Shown: positions 7,407 to 18,479, numbered from the stretch's first letter. The stretch: DNA of 64,000 nt from Chondromyces crocatus (GCF_001189295.1 NZ_CP012159.1:992001-1056000); one strand, 5' to 3'. Numbers and translations: made by a program. Notes: generated from the letters alone by a model not told the origin.

Positions 7407-10400
7407 TCAGGGGGGGGCAGCCTCGATGGCGCGTCGATACCGCTCGCGCCGGTGAGGTTCTCGAAGAATGTCGTACGCCTCGTCGAGGACCTCGATGATG
7501 AGCTGTACGTCGTCCAGCAGATCGGCCGTGCCGGCGGTCAAGAGTCGAGAGGGCTCGAAGGCGCGGCGCAGGTTGAGGTAGGCGCGCTTGATCTCGTAGC
7601 TGGTGGCCTCGCGGGCGATGCCGAGAAGCGAGAAATAGTCGCCGTCCTGTACGACCTGGAGCCGCGCCCGCACGCGCTGGCGGATGGCTTCTTCGTCGAG
7701 CGGATCGTGCTCCTGGACCCGGGGGGCCTCGGAGATGCTCGGCGGGATGAGCACGTCGAGGACCTCGAGGCACACGAGCGCGTAGAGGAGGGTGGCCATC
7801 TCGGGCTCGGTCGCCTCGATGAGCTCGGCCACGGAGCGGCCGCGGGCGGCGCGGAACAGGTCCTCTTCTTCGGTGTGCAGCGCGCACTCGCCGAGCAAGT
7901 TGCGCCGGGCGCCCTCGTCGAGGCGGGCGGCTGGGCCACCGAGGCGACGGAGGGCGACGTCCGCAGGGATGACGCGGCGGATGGTCTCGACGAAGACCTC
8001 TGCGCCCGTCGCGCCGCCGAAGACGTTGGGCTCGGCCTTGAGGCGGCCGGGGGCCTCTTCCTCGATCTCGCAGGTGCCGGCGTCGATGTGGACGAGGTGG
8101 CCGATGATCCACTCGGCGTGAGCCCGGAGCACGGGCCAGAGATCGTCCTGACCGAGGTAGCCGTGCGCGATGAGGGCCGCTCCGGCGTGGCGCCCCGAGG
8201 CCGGGAGGCGGTTGGAAAGGCGTGCGACGAGGTCGCGATCGAGGTCGCCACGGGTGGCGAGGAACGCGAGCAGGGTCTCGTCGGGGACCTCGGAGGCCGC
8301 CGTGACGATGTCGCCTTCATGCAAGACGACGCGGCGGGTCCCGGCCTCGGTGGTGAGCGCCATCGAGCCCGATGCGCGGCTCCCGACGGCGCGCGCGAGC
8401 GCGCGTGGGGCATCGCCAGGGCCGAGCACGGTGACCGCGGGAGGGGTGTAGCCCGTGGAGGTGCCTTCGAGGGAGAGTCCAGGGGGCGTGGGCGAGGGGG
8501 GCTCCTGCGAGGCTGCGTGCGCGTACAGCGGCGGGGCCGCATGCGGCGACGCATGCGGATGCAGCGGTGACGCCGTGTGCAGCGGCGGAGAGGCCTGCAG
8601 CGGTGACCCAGCGTGTGTCGAGAGGCCCGCATGTGTCGGCGCACCGGCGTGTGTCGCGAGGCCCGCATGTGTCGGCGCACCGGCGTGTGTCGCGAGGCCT
8701 GCGTGCGTGGGGGCGCCGGTGTGTGTCGCGAGGCCTGCGTGCGTGGGGGCGCCGGCGTGCATTGGAGCGCCCGTGGGACGCGGCGGGGGTGCGTGCTGGG
8801 GCGAGGCGGCATGCCCGAGGGGAGGGGAGGGCGCCAGCGGCAGGGGAGGCGCGTGCAGTGGCGAGGACGCATGCGGATGCGGCGGCGCATGCATCCGCGG
8901 TGGCGCTGGAGGAGGCGGTGGCTCCTGCGGGGAGGACCACGGCGCCGGCCCTGCAGCGAAGGGCGTCGGTGGCGGGTCTGGAATGCGCCGCGGGAGCGTG
9001 AAATCCTCGGCGTGGACCGGGAGTGGGACGACGCCGGGGGGCTCGCTGGGGAAAGCGGCGGGGGGCGCGGGAGCGAGCTGGGCGGGCCGAGGGGGGGCCG
9101 CAGCAGGGTGGGCTCCGAAGCGCCCCCGGTCGTCGGTCGCGTCGAGGCCGTCATCGATGGGAAAATCGGAGATGGTGGCCGCGCGGGCGTGCGACTCGGC
9201 GCTGAGGGGCGAGGCATCGGGCTCGGGGAACCGCGGGCTCGCTTCGGAGAGGCTGCGCACCTGGACCTCCCGTGGTGGGCTGACCAGGGGGGCGATCGAG
9301 GCCGCGCGGTGGCTCGAGCCCGGGAAGGTGGGGACCCCGCCTGCCTCGGTGTGCGGGCCGCTGAAGGTGGAGCTCCTGCCGGCCTCGGTGCGCGGTCCGG
9401 TGAAGGTGGCGCTGCTTCCCGGCTCCGCACGGTAACCCGAGATGACGGAGCCCGCGGCGGTGTCGGGGGGCTGCGCTGGCGCGGCGGTCCCGAAGGACAC
9501 CTCGCGCTGGGGTGACGTCCATCGAGGCGAGGCGATGTCCGGCTGCTCCGTCGACGTGGACGTCAGCGAGGGCTCCCAGCCATCGGCCGCCTGGGCGCGC
9601 TCGTCCTCTTCGATTTCGATCTGAGCGCGCCGCGCGTCCAGCTCGGCGCGGGTGCCTGCGGCCCATCGCTCTTCGTCGTCGGTCGTCTCGAAGGACCGAG
9701 GGGGGATGTCGGCGGGGTCCTCGGAGGCGACGTGATAGGGCGTGTGACGCAGCAGGCCGGTTCCCGCGCGCGGCGTGATGGCAGGTCCCGGGTCGCTCAG
9801 CGTCTGTCCTGCGAGCGAGGCGCGGGTGGACGAGGGGAATTCGGCCGTCTCTTTGCGGCCAGGAGAAGACGCGGGGGGAGGGTGCAGGAGGGCGCCACCG
9901 AAGGGGGAGCCCGCTGCCCAGGCGCCCGCGCCGCTGCTGGCGCTGAGGCTGAGGGGCAAGCTGGAGGGGCCCGACATGTCGAGGTGGCCATGCTGAGAGG
10001 CGTGCCCGTGCATCGGGGTGGCGATGTCGGAGGCCGAGCCGGTGCGAGGGCCGTCGTCCTCCGGATCGAGGGGCTCTTCGAGGACGCCCAGGATGTCTGC
10101 GCTCAGGATGAGGTCGGCCTCGTCATCGACGGAGGGGACGCTCGAAGGTCTGGCGCTGCCGGTGACGCGGGCCTCGGCCGCGGCGAGGAGCTGCTCCAGT
10201 TCAGGGCTGATGCGGGTCGAGCCGAGGCGAGGGAGGCCGTCGTCGCCAGGGGCGGGGGGAAGCAGCGAGCCGACATCGATGGGTTCGAGCTCCGGCGGAT
10301 AATCGGAGAGTTCCAGAGGCGGATCACTTTCGAGCTGAGGCGGGCGGCCGCTGGCGAGGCGAGGATACGAAGGCGGCGGGGGAGGGAAAGAGACGACGCG

Positions 10401-10781
10401 CGGCTCCAGCGCGGCGGTGATCTGGGCGGCGAGTTCCGTCAGCTCGACGGGACGCTCGACACGCGGGGCGCCGTACCGTGACGAAAAGGCCGCGGCACGC
10501 GCCGGGTGACCCAGGAGGAGCACCGCCGGTGGGGGAACGAGCGGGGGCTGATGGAGGCGTTCGAGCGCCGCGGCCGCGCCCTCGTGGTCGACGTCGACGA
10601 TCACCACGGCAGGCCCGGTGGCAAGCTGGGCTTCGAGGTCGTCGAGGTGCGCCCAGGTGACGTCGAAGCCCCACGCGCGGAGCGCCGAGCCCATCGCTTC
10701 GCCATCGAGGGCGCCCGCGATGAGGACGCCATGTCCCGAGGGCGGCGGAGGGAGGTGAGCGTGGTCCTGGGGCTGGTCCAT
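7407..10781 (-). CDS. Receiver-like / DUF4388 / J-like domain fusion protein
   Basis: This is a 1,124-residue cytoplasmic protein. Residues 15-130 resemble a response-regulator receiver (GHGVLIAGALDG, VVIVDVDHEG) but lack the usual acidic cluster and clear switch residues. Residues about 150-780 are a long Pro/Ala/His-rich linker including a 12-residue repeat (APTHAGLATH...). Residues about 790-900 resemble DUF4388/PATAN (SGSMALTTEAGTRRVVLHEGDIVTA split across the motif). The last 70 residues look like a DnaJ J-domain (FSLLGIAREATSYEIKRAYL) in which the HPD tripeptide is replaced by EPS, so Hsp70 stimulation is unlikely. Such fusions occur in myxobacterial signalling. Function is unknown. A C8 tract abuts the stop codon. 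Confidence 0.8.
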   Translation of the reverse strand: MDQPQDHAHLPPPPSGHGVLIAGALDGEAMGSALRAWGFDVTWAHLDDLEAQLATGPAVVIVDVDHEGAAAALERLHQPPLVPPPAVLLLGHPARAAAFSSRYGAPRVERPVELTELAAQITAALEPRVVSFPPPPPSYPRLASGRPPQLESDPPLELSDYPPELEPIDVGSLLPPAPGDDGLPRLGSTRISPELEQLLAAAEARVTGSARPSSVPSVDDEADLILSADILGVLEEPLDPEDDGPRTGSASDIATPMHGHASQHGHLDMSGPSSLPLSLSASSGAGAWAAGSPFGGALLHPPPASSPGRKETAEFPSSTRASLAGQTLSDPGPAITPRAGTGLLRHTPYHVASEDPADIPPRSFETTDDEERWAAGTRAELDARRAQIEIEEDERAQAADGWEPSLTSTSTEQPDIASPRWTSPQREVSFGTAAPAQPPDTAAGSVISGYRAEPGSSATFTGPRTEAGRSSTFSGPHTEAGGVPTFPGSSHRAASIAPLVSPPREVQVRSLSEASPRFPEPDASPLSAESHARAATISDFPIDDGLDATDDRGRFGAHPAAAPPRPAQLAPAPPAAFPSEPPGVVPLPVHAEDFTLPRRIPDPPPTPFAAGPAPWSSPQEPPPPPAPPRMHAPPHPHASSPLHAPPLPLAPSPPLGHAASPQHAPPPRPTGAPMHAGAPTHAGLATHTGAPTHAGLATHAGAPTHAGLATHAGAPTHAGLSTHAGSPLQASPPLHTASPLHPHASPHAAPPLYAHAASQEPPSPTPPGLSLEGTSTGYTPPAVTVLGPGDAPRALARAVGSRASGSMALTTEAGTRRVVLHEGDIVTAASEVPDETLLAFLATRGDLDRDLVARLSNRLPASGRHAGAALIAHGYLGQDDLWPVLRAHAEWIIGHLVHIDAGTCEIEEEAPGRLKAEPNVFGGATGAEVFVETIRRVIPADVALRRLGGPAARLDEGARRNLLGECALHTEEEDLFRAARGRSVAELIEATEPEMATLLYALVCLEVLDVLIPPSISEAPRVQEHDPLDEEAIRQRVRARLQVVQDGDYFSLLGIAREATSYEIKRAYLNLRRAFEPSRLLTAGTADLLDDVQLIIEVLDEAYDILREPHRRERYRRAIEAAPP
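8608..8766. repeat. 36-bp in-frame tandem repeat inside the J-like fusion gene
   Basis: Four or so copies of a 36-bp unit encode the 12-residue repeat (T/P)HAGLATHAGAP on the minus strand. The copies are nearly identical at the DNA level, which suggests recent expansion. The repeat sits in the flexible linker, so copy-number changes would keep the frame. Confidence 0.75.
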
Positions 10782-10958
10782 GGTGCCGAGCCTTCGGAAC
10801 GGTCCGAAAGTCGCCGGGGCGAGACTGTCGCGCGCGCTGGTGGCCTGTCAACGCGCTCCAGTCGTCGTGACGTGTCGGGCGGTCATCTGGGGCCGGGCCG
10901 GGCGCCGTCCGGAGGTCGTCGGGTGCCGGCGATGACCCGGGCGTGCTAAAGGGTCGAG

Positions 10959-11144
10959 GTGTTCGCCGGTGCGTCGTTCAACGAGATCGGGCTGGTCGCT
11001 TTTCTGGTGGTGTTGATCATGATCGCGCCCAAGGTGAGCCGGCTCGGTGAGATCATCGGGGGACTGTTCGAGCGATCAGGTCCAGAGGCCAGCGCTGGCG
11101 AGGAGCGCGGCGGGGGCACGGGCGGCCACGATCCCGAGGGGTGA
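10959..11144 (+). CDS. Small TatA/B-like membrane protein
   Basis: This 61-residue protein begins at a GTG with a weak purine-rich site (AAAGGG) upstream. It reads F-N-E-I, a 14-residue hydrophobic helix, then APKVSRLGEIIGG, an amphipathic turn and a Gly-rich acidic tail. This matches the layout of TatA/TatB, which form the Sec-independent translocation pore (F-x-E, one membrane helix, then a [G/A]PKxxxxLG hinge). The amphipathic helix is shorter than usual, and no tatC is in the window. It converges on the next gene with a 15-bp gap. It could be a stand-alone TatA paralogue or an unrelated short membrane protein. Confidence 0.6.
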   Translation: MFAGASFNEIGLVAFLVVLIMIAPKVSRLGEIIGGLFERSGPEASAGEERGGGTGGHDPEG

Positions 11145-11159
11145 TTTCGGTCCGGAAGA

Positions 11160-12296
11160 TCACGGAGGCGAGGGGGGCTCCCCTCCAGCGGGGCGGATGA
11201 CCTCTGCGGAGGGCGGCACGGGGAGGGGCGCCGGGGCGCCGTTCTCTGCTGGAGCGCCTCGGCGTGGGGTGGGTTCGAGCAGATCGGGGGCCGCCATGCG
11301 CGCGGCGCGGAAGGCGAGGAGGCGCTCCACCAGCGTGGCGGTCTGTTCGGTCGGCAAGCGCAGCCGGAGCTGCAGGGTGTCACCCTGCTGTTCGAGCGAG
11401 ATGCGTTCGAGCAGCGCCGACATGCCGCTCTGGTGGGCCTCGAGGTTGCGGACTTGCGCGTCCCTTGCCTTGCGCAAGCGTTCGGCCAGTGCGGCACAAG
11501 GGGGAGCGCTTTCACAGGTGACCACGGCGTGCAGCGAGACGTCGGTGCCGAGCTCGACACCGATCCCGGCGGAGAGGATCGCTGTCGGGGCGCTCGGCGA
11601 GCCTGGGGCCGCGTCGAGCGCGAGTTCTTCCGAGAGAGCGCGGCGATGTTCAGGAGTGAGGACCAAAGAGATGCGCATCGCGTGGCCCGCGGCGGCGCGC
11701 ACGGCGTCGGCGTGCGCGCTGATGGCGCGGACGCTGGGCGTGCGACGGTCGGCGCTGTCGATCATGGCGCGCAGGTAGCTGCCGCTGCCGAGGAGCACGG
11801 GGCCGCCCTCGCGCACGGCGAGCTCCTGGCCCGCGGCGGCGCTGGCGTCACGCACGGTGCGGAAGCTGCCGACGGGGGTCACCACCGGCTGGCCGCCGCG
11901 GGCTTCGATGACGCGGGTCGCGCAGGTGACGAAGGCGTCGGCCTGGACCCGTCCCATGGCGGAGAGACCGAGTTCGCTGCCCTCGGACGGCGGTGGGACG
12001 GCGAGTGCGATCTCGTCGAGGGCATCGATCGGATCGAAACCGCACAGATCGACGACCTTGCCGGCCCCCTGGATCTGTCGTCCTTCCCGGAAGAAGGGCG
12101 CGCCCACGGGTGACGCCTTCAGCGTGCGGAGGTTGGCGGTGCCGACGAGCAGCGCCTCACGCGGGATGGCGTCGAGCGCGCTGGCCGGAGCCTCGGCGTC
12201 GGAGGAGGGGCGGCGCTGGACGAGCCAGGCCACGCCGCCGCCGAGCGCGGCGCCGACGGCGAGGAGCGCCAGGGTGTTGCGGATGCGCTGCTGCAC
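11160..12296 (-). CDS. Membrane-anchored protein of unknown function
   Basis: This is a 378-residue protein with an N-terminal signal anchor (RNTLALLAVGAALGGGVAWLV) followed by a long periplasmic region and a Pro-rich C-terminal tail. The start is GTG at 12296, the only start after an in-frame TAA. The bases before it are C-rich, so no Shine-Dalgarno site is visible. Segments such as IPREALLVGTANLRTL resemble proteins that measure or report substrates at the cell surface, but I recognise no family. It contains four scattered cysteines (C85, C126, C282, C288). Neighbours (TatA-like, acyl-CoA synthetase) do not clarify its role. Confidence 0.75.
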   Translation of the reverse strand: MQQRIRNTLALLAVGAALGGGVAWLVQRRPSSDAEAPASALDAIPREALLVGTANLRTLKASPVGAPFFREGRQIQGAGKVVDLCGFDPIDALDEIALAVPPPSEGSELGLSAMGRVQADAFVTCATRVIEARGGQPVVTPVGSFRTVRDASAAAGQELAVREGGPVLLGSGSYLRAMIDSADRRTPSVRAISAHADAVRAAAGHAMRISLVLTPEHRRALSEELALDAAPGSPSAPTAILSAGIGVELGTDVSLHAVVTCESAPPCAALAERLRKARDAQVRNLEAHQSGMSALLERISLEQQGDTLQLRLRLPTEQTATLVERLLAFRAARMAAPDLLEPTPRRGAPAENGAPAPLPVPPSAEVIRPAGGEPPSPP

Positions 12297-12449
12297 GGGG
12301 GAGCGTTACCACAGGGCGCTGCCGAGCGCGCGTGCCGCCATGCGTCACGACGGCGCTGCGCGGACTGGGGGGAAGCGTGGATGGATCTGGAGAACGCGGT
12401 TGCCCTATGCTGCCTGCCTCGCGTTCGATGCATCCGAGGAGATAGCCCC

Positions 12450-14225
12450 ATGCCGAGCGATACGATTCCGGCGCGTCTGTTCGTCCGGGCCAAGGAACGT
12501 CCCGAAGCGCCTGCCTACCTGGTGAAGGAGGGCGGCGCCTGGAAGATGACGACATGGCGGCAGTACGCGAGCGAGGTGAAGGGCGCCGCCAAGTCGCTGC
12601 TCGCGCTGGGGCTGGGCGCCTCCTCCACGGTGAGCATCATCGGGTTCAACCGGCCCGAGTGGGTGATCCTCGATGTCGCGGCGATGGCCATCGGCGGCGC
12701 GCCGGCGGGGATCTACACCACCTCCTCGGCGGAAGAGGTGCAGTTCATCGTTCACCACGCAGAGTCGAAGGTGCTCCTCGTGGAGAACGAGCGGCAGCTC
12801 GAGAAGGTGACGAAGGTCTGGGGGGAGCTGCCGCTGCTCGAGCACGTCGTGGTCATGCGTGGCAGCGGGACGGGTAGCGATCCTCGCGTGCTGTCGTGGG
12901 ACGACTTTCTGTCGCGCGGGAAGGATGTGACGGACGAGGCCTTCTTCGAGCGGCTCGACGCGCTCGAGCCAGACGGGCTCGCGACGCTGATCTACACCTC
13001 CGGGACGACGGGGCCGCCCAAGGGGGTCATGCTCAGCCACCGCAACCTCTCGTGGACGGCGGACGTGGCGAAGAGGATGACGGAGCTGACCCCCTGGGAC
13101 TGCTCGCTGTCGTACCTGCCGCTGTCGCACATCGCCGAGCAGGTATTCACGATACACGGCCCGATCACGGCGGGGTCGTCGGTCTATTTCGCCGAGTCGA
13201 TCGAGAAGATGGCCGAGAACCTGCGCGAGGTGCAGCCGACGGTGTTCTTCGGGGTGCCCAGGGTGTGGGAGAAGCTGCACACGGGGGTCGCCGGGAAGCT
13301 CGGCGAGGCCAAGGGGCTGAGGAGAGCGATCGCGGAGCAGGCGATGCAGACGGGGCGCGCGCTTCACGAGGTGCTGAACCGCGACGAGGCGCCGAGCTCG
13401 GTGGTGAAGCTGAAGCACCGCCTCTTCGAGCGGCTGGTGTATGCGAAGGTGAAGCAGGCGGTGGGCTTCGGGCGCGCACGCGTGTGCGTGAGCGGCGCGG
13501 CGCCGATCGGCAAGGAAGTCATCGATTTTTTTGCCGGTCTGGATCTGCCGATCCGCGAGGTCTACGGCCAGTCCGAGGACACGGGGCCGACGAGCTTCAA
13601 CCTGCCGGGTCGCAGCCGCTTCGGGACGGTGGGGCCGGCGATTCCGGGGGTCGAGGTGCGGATAGCCGAGGACGGGGAGATCCAGGTGAAGGGGCCCAAC
13701 GTCTTCCTCGGTTACTACAAGGACCCCAAGGCGACCGGCGAGACGCTCGTCGACGGCTGGCTCTGCTCCGGTGATCTCGGCAAGTTCGACCAGGATGGCT
13801 TCCTGCACATCACGGGGCGCAAGAAGGACATCATCATCACGGCCGGCGGCAAGAACATCACGCCGCAGAACATCGAGCTCTCGCTGAAGGAGCACCCGCT
13901 CGTCGCCGAGGCCGTCGTGATCGGTGATCGGCGCCGGTACCTGACCGCGCTCATCGTGCTGAACGCCGAGGCTGCCGAGCGCTTCGCCGCGGAGCAGACC
14001 CTCTCGGGTCCGCTGCACGAGAACGCGCAGATCCGGCTGGAAGTGCAGCAGCGTGTGGACGAGGTGAACGCTCAGCTGGGTCAGGTGGAGACCGTGAAGC
14101 GGTTCACCATCGTGAGCCGCGCGTTCGGAATCGATACGGGTGAGCTGACGCCGACGCTCAAGGTGAAGCGTCGCAGCGTGGCAGAGAACTTTGCACGCGA
14201 GATCGACGCCATGTACGCGGAGTGA
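12450..14225 (+). CDS. Long-chain fatty acid--CoA ligase (AMP-binding)
   Basis: This 591-residue enzyme activates fatty acids to acyl-AMP and then acyl-CoA. The ATG at 12450 has a good site (GAGGAG) about 10 bases upstream; a further in-frame ATG at 12381 lacks this. Motifs are the P-loop YTSGTTGPPKG (around residue 184), VYGQSEDTG in A5 (where E of the usual YGxTE is present), GWLCSGDLG, and the hinge GRKKDIIITAGGKNITPQNIE. The family is the FadD/ACSBG-like 'long-chain' group rather than acetyl-CoA synthetase. It overlaps or abuts the HAD gene downstream, so the two are probably co-transcribed. Together with the glyoxylate shunt genes in the window it fits growth on lipids. Confidence 0.95.
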   Translation: MPSDTIPARLFVRAKERPEAPAYLVKEGGAWKMTTWRQYASEVKGAAKSLLALGLGASSTVSIIGFNRPEWVILDVAAMAIGGAPAGIYTTSSAEEVQFIVHHAESKVLLVENERQLEKVTKVWGELPLLEHVVVMRGSGTGSDPRVLSWDDFLSRGKDVTDEAFFERLDALEPDGLATLIYTSGTTGPPKGVMLSHRNLSWTADVAKRMTELTPWDCSLSYLPLSHIAEQVFTIHGPITAGSSVYFAESIEKMAENLREVQPTVFFGVPRVWEKLHTGVAGKLGEAKGLRRAIAEQAMQTGRALHEVLNRDEAPSSVVKLKHRLFERLVYAKVKQAVGFGRARVCVSGAAPIGKEVIDFFAGLDLPIREVYGQSEDTGPTSFNLPGRSRFGTVGPAIPGVEVRIAEDGEIQVKGPNVFLGYYKDPKATGETLVDGWLCSGDLGKFDQDGFLHITGRKKDIIITAGGKNITPQNIELSLKEHPLVAEAVVIGDRRRYLTALIVLNAEAAERFAAEQTLSGPLHENAQIRLEVQQRVDEVNAQLGQVETVKRFTIVSRAFGIDTGELTPTLKVKRRSVAENFAREIDAMYAE

Positions 14226-14229
14226 TGGG

Positions 14230-15003
14230 GTGACCTCGATCAGGGCCGTCTCGTTCGATTTCGGTCAGACGCTCGCCGAGCTGGACACCGCGATGCTGTC
14301 GCGGCGCCTGCTGGAGCGCGGGGTTCGGGTGCCCGTCGAGCAGCTGGAGGGCGCCGTCCCTTCGGCGTGGGAGGCGTACAACACCGCGATCCATCGTGGT
14401 GAGAGCGGTCATCCGTGGAAGACGTTGATGTCGCGGTTGCTCGAGGTGGCGGGCGTCGAGGCCACAGCTGCGTCGTCCGGAGGCGCTGGGAACCTGGAGG
14501 CGGCTGGGCGTGCAGGCGATGCCGAAGGGGGCCTCGGGCGGAGCGCGCTGGTGGACTGGCTCTGGGACGAGCAGCCACGCCGAAACCTGTGGCGCCGTCC
14601 CATCGCCGGCATGATCGAACTCGTGGAGGAGCTGCAGCGAGCGGGCATTCCAGTGGCCGTGCTGTCGAACTCCGAAGGGCGGCTGGCCGAGCTCGCCGAC
14701 GAGCTGGGATGGCGCGCACGTTTCGTAGCGATCGCCGATTCTGGCAAGCTCGGCTTCGAGAAGCCCGGGCGGGAGATCTTCGCCTGGACCGCGGCGGCCC
14801 TGGGGGTCTCGCTGGAGCATGTCGCGCATGTCGGAGACTCGCTGGCCGCGGATGTCGAAGGCGCGCTCGCGGCGGGCATGCGGGCGGTGTGGTTCGGAGG
14901 CGAGTCGCGGCGCATCGCCGGGCTCGGCGAGCGTGTCGCGGTGGCGTCGGACGCGGCAGGGGTCCGGGCGGCACTTCAGGGGTTCGGGTTGTCGTTCCCT
15001 TGA
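14230..15003 (+). CDS. HAD-superfamily hydrolase
   Basis: This is a 257-residue HAD-like phosphatase or dehalogenase. The GTG at 14230 follows GGAG (14219-14222) by seven bases, and starts only five bases after the acyl-CoA ligase stop. Motif I reads VSFDFGQTLAELD (nucleophile Asp present, second Asp replaced by Gly, as in some family branches). Motif II is VLSNSEG, motif III has the Lys in GKLGFEKPGREIF, and motif IV is HVGDSLAADVEGA. The cap is helical (C1 type). Substrate unknown. A Gly/Ala-rich insertion near residue 85 is not typical. Confidence 0.88.
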   Translation: MTSIRAVSFDFGQTLAELDTAMLSRRLLERGVRVPVEQLEGAVPSAWEAYNTAIHRGESGHPWKTLMSRLLEVAGVEATAASSGGAGNLEAAGRAGDAEGGLGRSALVDWLWDEQPRRNLWRRPIAGMIELVEELQRAGIPVAVLSNSEGRLAELADELGWRARFVAIADSGKLGFEKPGREIFAWTAAALGVSLEHVAHVGDSLAADVEGALAAGMRAVWFGGESRRIAGLGERVAVASDAAGVRAALQGFGLSFP

Positions 15004-15058
15004 TGGCGCGACGCCTGCAACTCGTCGTCGGCGACGTGTCCCCTGGGCTGTGCGGGCG

Positions 15059-15394
15059 TCACTGAGGCTGCGGGAACTGAGGGAGCCCCGAGGGGAGCGG
15101 CGGCAGCGACGAGGGGAGGGTGGTGGGAAAGCCCGAGGGGAGGGTGGTGGGGAAGCCGGAGGGGAGCGCCCAGGGTTGGCCAGCGGGGGTAGTCGGGGCT
15201 GGCTGAGGCTGCTGGGGATGAGGCTGAGGCTGCGGTTGCTGGGGGTAAGGGTGGGGCTGGGGCTGCTGGGGATGAGGCTGGGGCTGGCCGTAGGGCTGCA
15301 CCGGGTGCTGCGGACGGGGCGGATCGGATGAGCAGCCGAGCATGACGCAGATGCCGCTGACGGCGAGGGCAAAGGACAAGAGCAGGGTGCGCAT
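15059..15394 (-). CDS. Small Pro/Gln-rich lipoprotein
   Basis: This 111-residue protein has a signal peptide ending in a clear lipobox (VMLGC, Cys21). The mature chain is low complexity: PQPHPQQPQ-type repeats, then Leu-Pro-Ser-Gly-Phe-Pro-Thr-Thr repeats. It is probably a flexible outer-membrane or surface-exposed spacer lipoprotein. No function is recognised. No good ribosome site is visible upstream. It converges on the HAD gene. Confidence 0.7.
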   Translation of the reverse strand: MRTLLLSFALAVSGICVMLGCSSDPPRPQHPVQPYGQPQPHPQQPQPHPYPQQPQPQPHPQQPQPAPTTPAGQPWALPSGFPTTLPSGFPTTLPSSLPPLPSGLPQFPQPQ

Positions 15395-15553
15395 GCGTGC
15401 ATGCTAACGGACCGGGGTGTGGTGAGAAACGGCGTGTCTCGTCCATCGCATCTCGCCGGATCGGCCTTGAACCTGCGCGAACGTGCCTGGCGGTACCCCA
15501 GCGCCGCCGAGACGTGCCACAATGCGGTCACTCAAGGGCCTCCCGGCCCGTCA

Positions 15554-17518
<1,965 letters not shown>

Positions 17519-17526
17519 GCCGAAGA

Positions 17527-17567
17527 GCCGACCGGCAGGGCCGCTGCGCTCTGCCCTGTCGGTTGGC
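17527..17567 (+). terminator. Hairpin after the pseudokinase gene
   Basis: GCCGACCGGCAGGG pairs with CCCTGTCGGTTGGC, with two G-T wobbles and a 13-nt loop, nine bases after the stop codon. It is followed by CTTCTCGCTTG, not a T-tract, so it may be an intrinsic terminator of the high-GC type or an RNA-stabilising structure. Bases 17568-17823 contain nothing else I can support. Confidence 0.5.
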
Positions 17568-17823
17568 CTTCTCGCTTGCGCCACCCATTGGTGTCAGGCC
17601 TTGGCGCTTCGGCGCTCGTGACGCCTCACCCATCAATGCTCGAACCGAGCCCGCGGACGGCCGTACCCGTCGGGTACATCATCCGCTCGATCGCCCCGGC
17701 GACGGCGGCGCATCGACCCTCGGCGGTGCATGAATCCTTCCGTCGGGTCGGTGTAGCGGAGTGGGATCGTGCATAGCTTGCACGTCCGCTGTGGTGCGCC
17801 GGTTGCTGAGGACTGAGCCTACC

Positions 17824-18036
17824 ATGGTAGGTCGAGCAGGTTTTGCAAACGGTTCCGGCAAGGACGTGGGGCACCAGCTTCTGGAGCATGCCCCCGTGGT
17901 TCCGCGCGTGATCGAGAAGGCTCGTCGCGCGGATGAAAAGCTGGTCGCGCTCGTGCAAGAGCGGCCGGTGACATCGCTTTGCGTGGCGGCGCTCGCCGGG
18001 TACTTGCTCGGTCGGATCGCAACGCGCATCGGTTAG
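17824..18036 (+). CDS. Small YqjD/DUF883-like membrane-tethered protein
   Basis: This is a 70-residue protein with a charged helical region (VIEKARRADEKLVALVQERP) and a C-terminal hydrophobic hairpin-like helix (TSLCVAALAGYLLGRIATRIG). This resembles the tail of the ElaB/YqjD/DUF883 family, which tethers ribosomes or stress factors to the inner membrane in enterobacteria. The ATG at 17824 has GAGGACTGAG upstream. The stop is 14 bases before the next gene, which has the same design, so the two are probably one transcript. Confidence 0.6.
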   Translation: MVGRAGFANGSGKDVGHQLLEHAPVVPRVIEKARRADEKLVALVQERPVTSLCVAALAGYLLGRIATRIG

Positions 18037-18050
18037 CGCAGGGGGTCGAC

Positions 18051-18389
18051 ATGCAAAAGACAGAAGCCAAACAGAAGAGTGTCGAGAGCAGCGACGCCGA
18101 CGACGATGCGCAGGAGATGCGAGGCGCCCAGGAAGAGGCTCTCCAAGGCGTCGATCCCGGACAGGTACTGGAGACGGTCACGACATTTGCGCGCGAGAAC
18201 CCCCACACGGCCCTCGCCGTGGCGGCCGGGGTGGGCTTCGTGCTGGGCGGCGGGCTGACGCCTCGACTGCTCGGTGCCATCGGGCTCTTCGTGGCTCGTC
18301 AGTACATGCGGGAGACCATGAACGAAGCGCTTCAGGGGTCGCTGATGGACAGGCTCGCTGGAAGCGACGCGGGTAGCGAGCAGAACTGA
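18051..18389 (+). CDS. Small YqjD/DUF883-like membrane-tethered protein
   Basis: This 112-residue protein has an acidic and Gln-rich N-terminus, then ENPHTALAVAAGVGFVLGGGLT, a signature of YqjD/DUF883-type proteins (ENP followed by a Gly-rich hydrophobic helix), then a second hydrophobic or amphipathic helix and a polar tail. The ATG at 18051 is preceded by CAGGGGGT. It lies downstream of a shorter relative, suggesting a duplication or a two-subunit arrangement. Family members associate with stationary phase or stress; that role here is inference. Confidence 0.65.
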   Translation: MQKTEAKQKSVESSDADDDAQEMRGAQEEALQGVDPGQVLETVTTFARENPHTALAVAAGVGFVLGGGLTPRLLGAIGLFVARQYMRETMNEALQGSLMDRLAGSDAGSEQN

Positions 18390-18437
18390 GCTGGGAGCAT
18401 CGACCGCGATGGGGTCCAGGCGTCTGGATCCTCTGTG

Positions 18438-18479
18438 CCCTTGAGAGGCCATGGCTTCTCAGGGGCTTCGGTCATTTTC
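18438..18479 (+). terminator. Candidate intrinsic terminator between convergent genes
   Basis: CCCTTGAGA and TCTCAGGGG form a 9-bp stem (one T-G wobble) around GGCCATGGCT, which can pair further. A short T-rich segment (CATTTTCT) follows about eight bases later. It lies between two converging units (ends at 18389 and 18640). The rest of the spacer to 18639 holds nothing recognisable. Confidence 0.4.

Noticed and set aside
12405-14018. 537-codon minus-strand frame antisense to the acyl-CoA ligase
   Set aside because: High-GC shadow of a well-supported gene; composition is His/Arg/Pro-rich and no family is recognisable.
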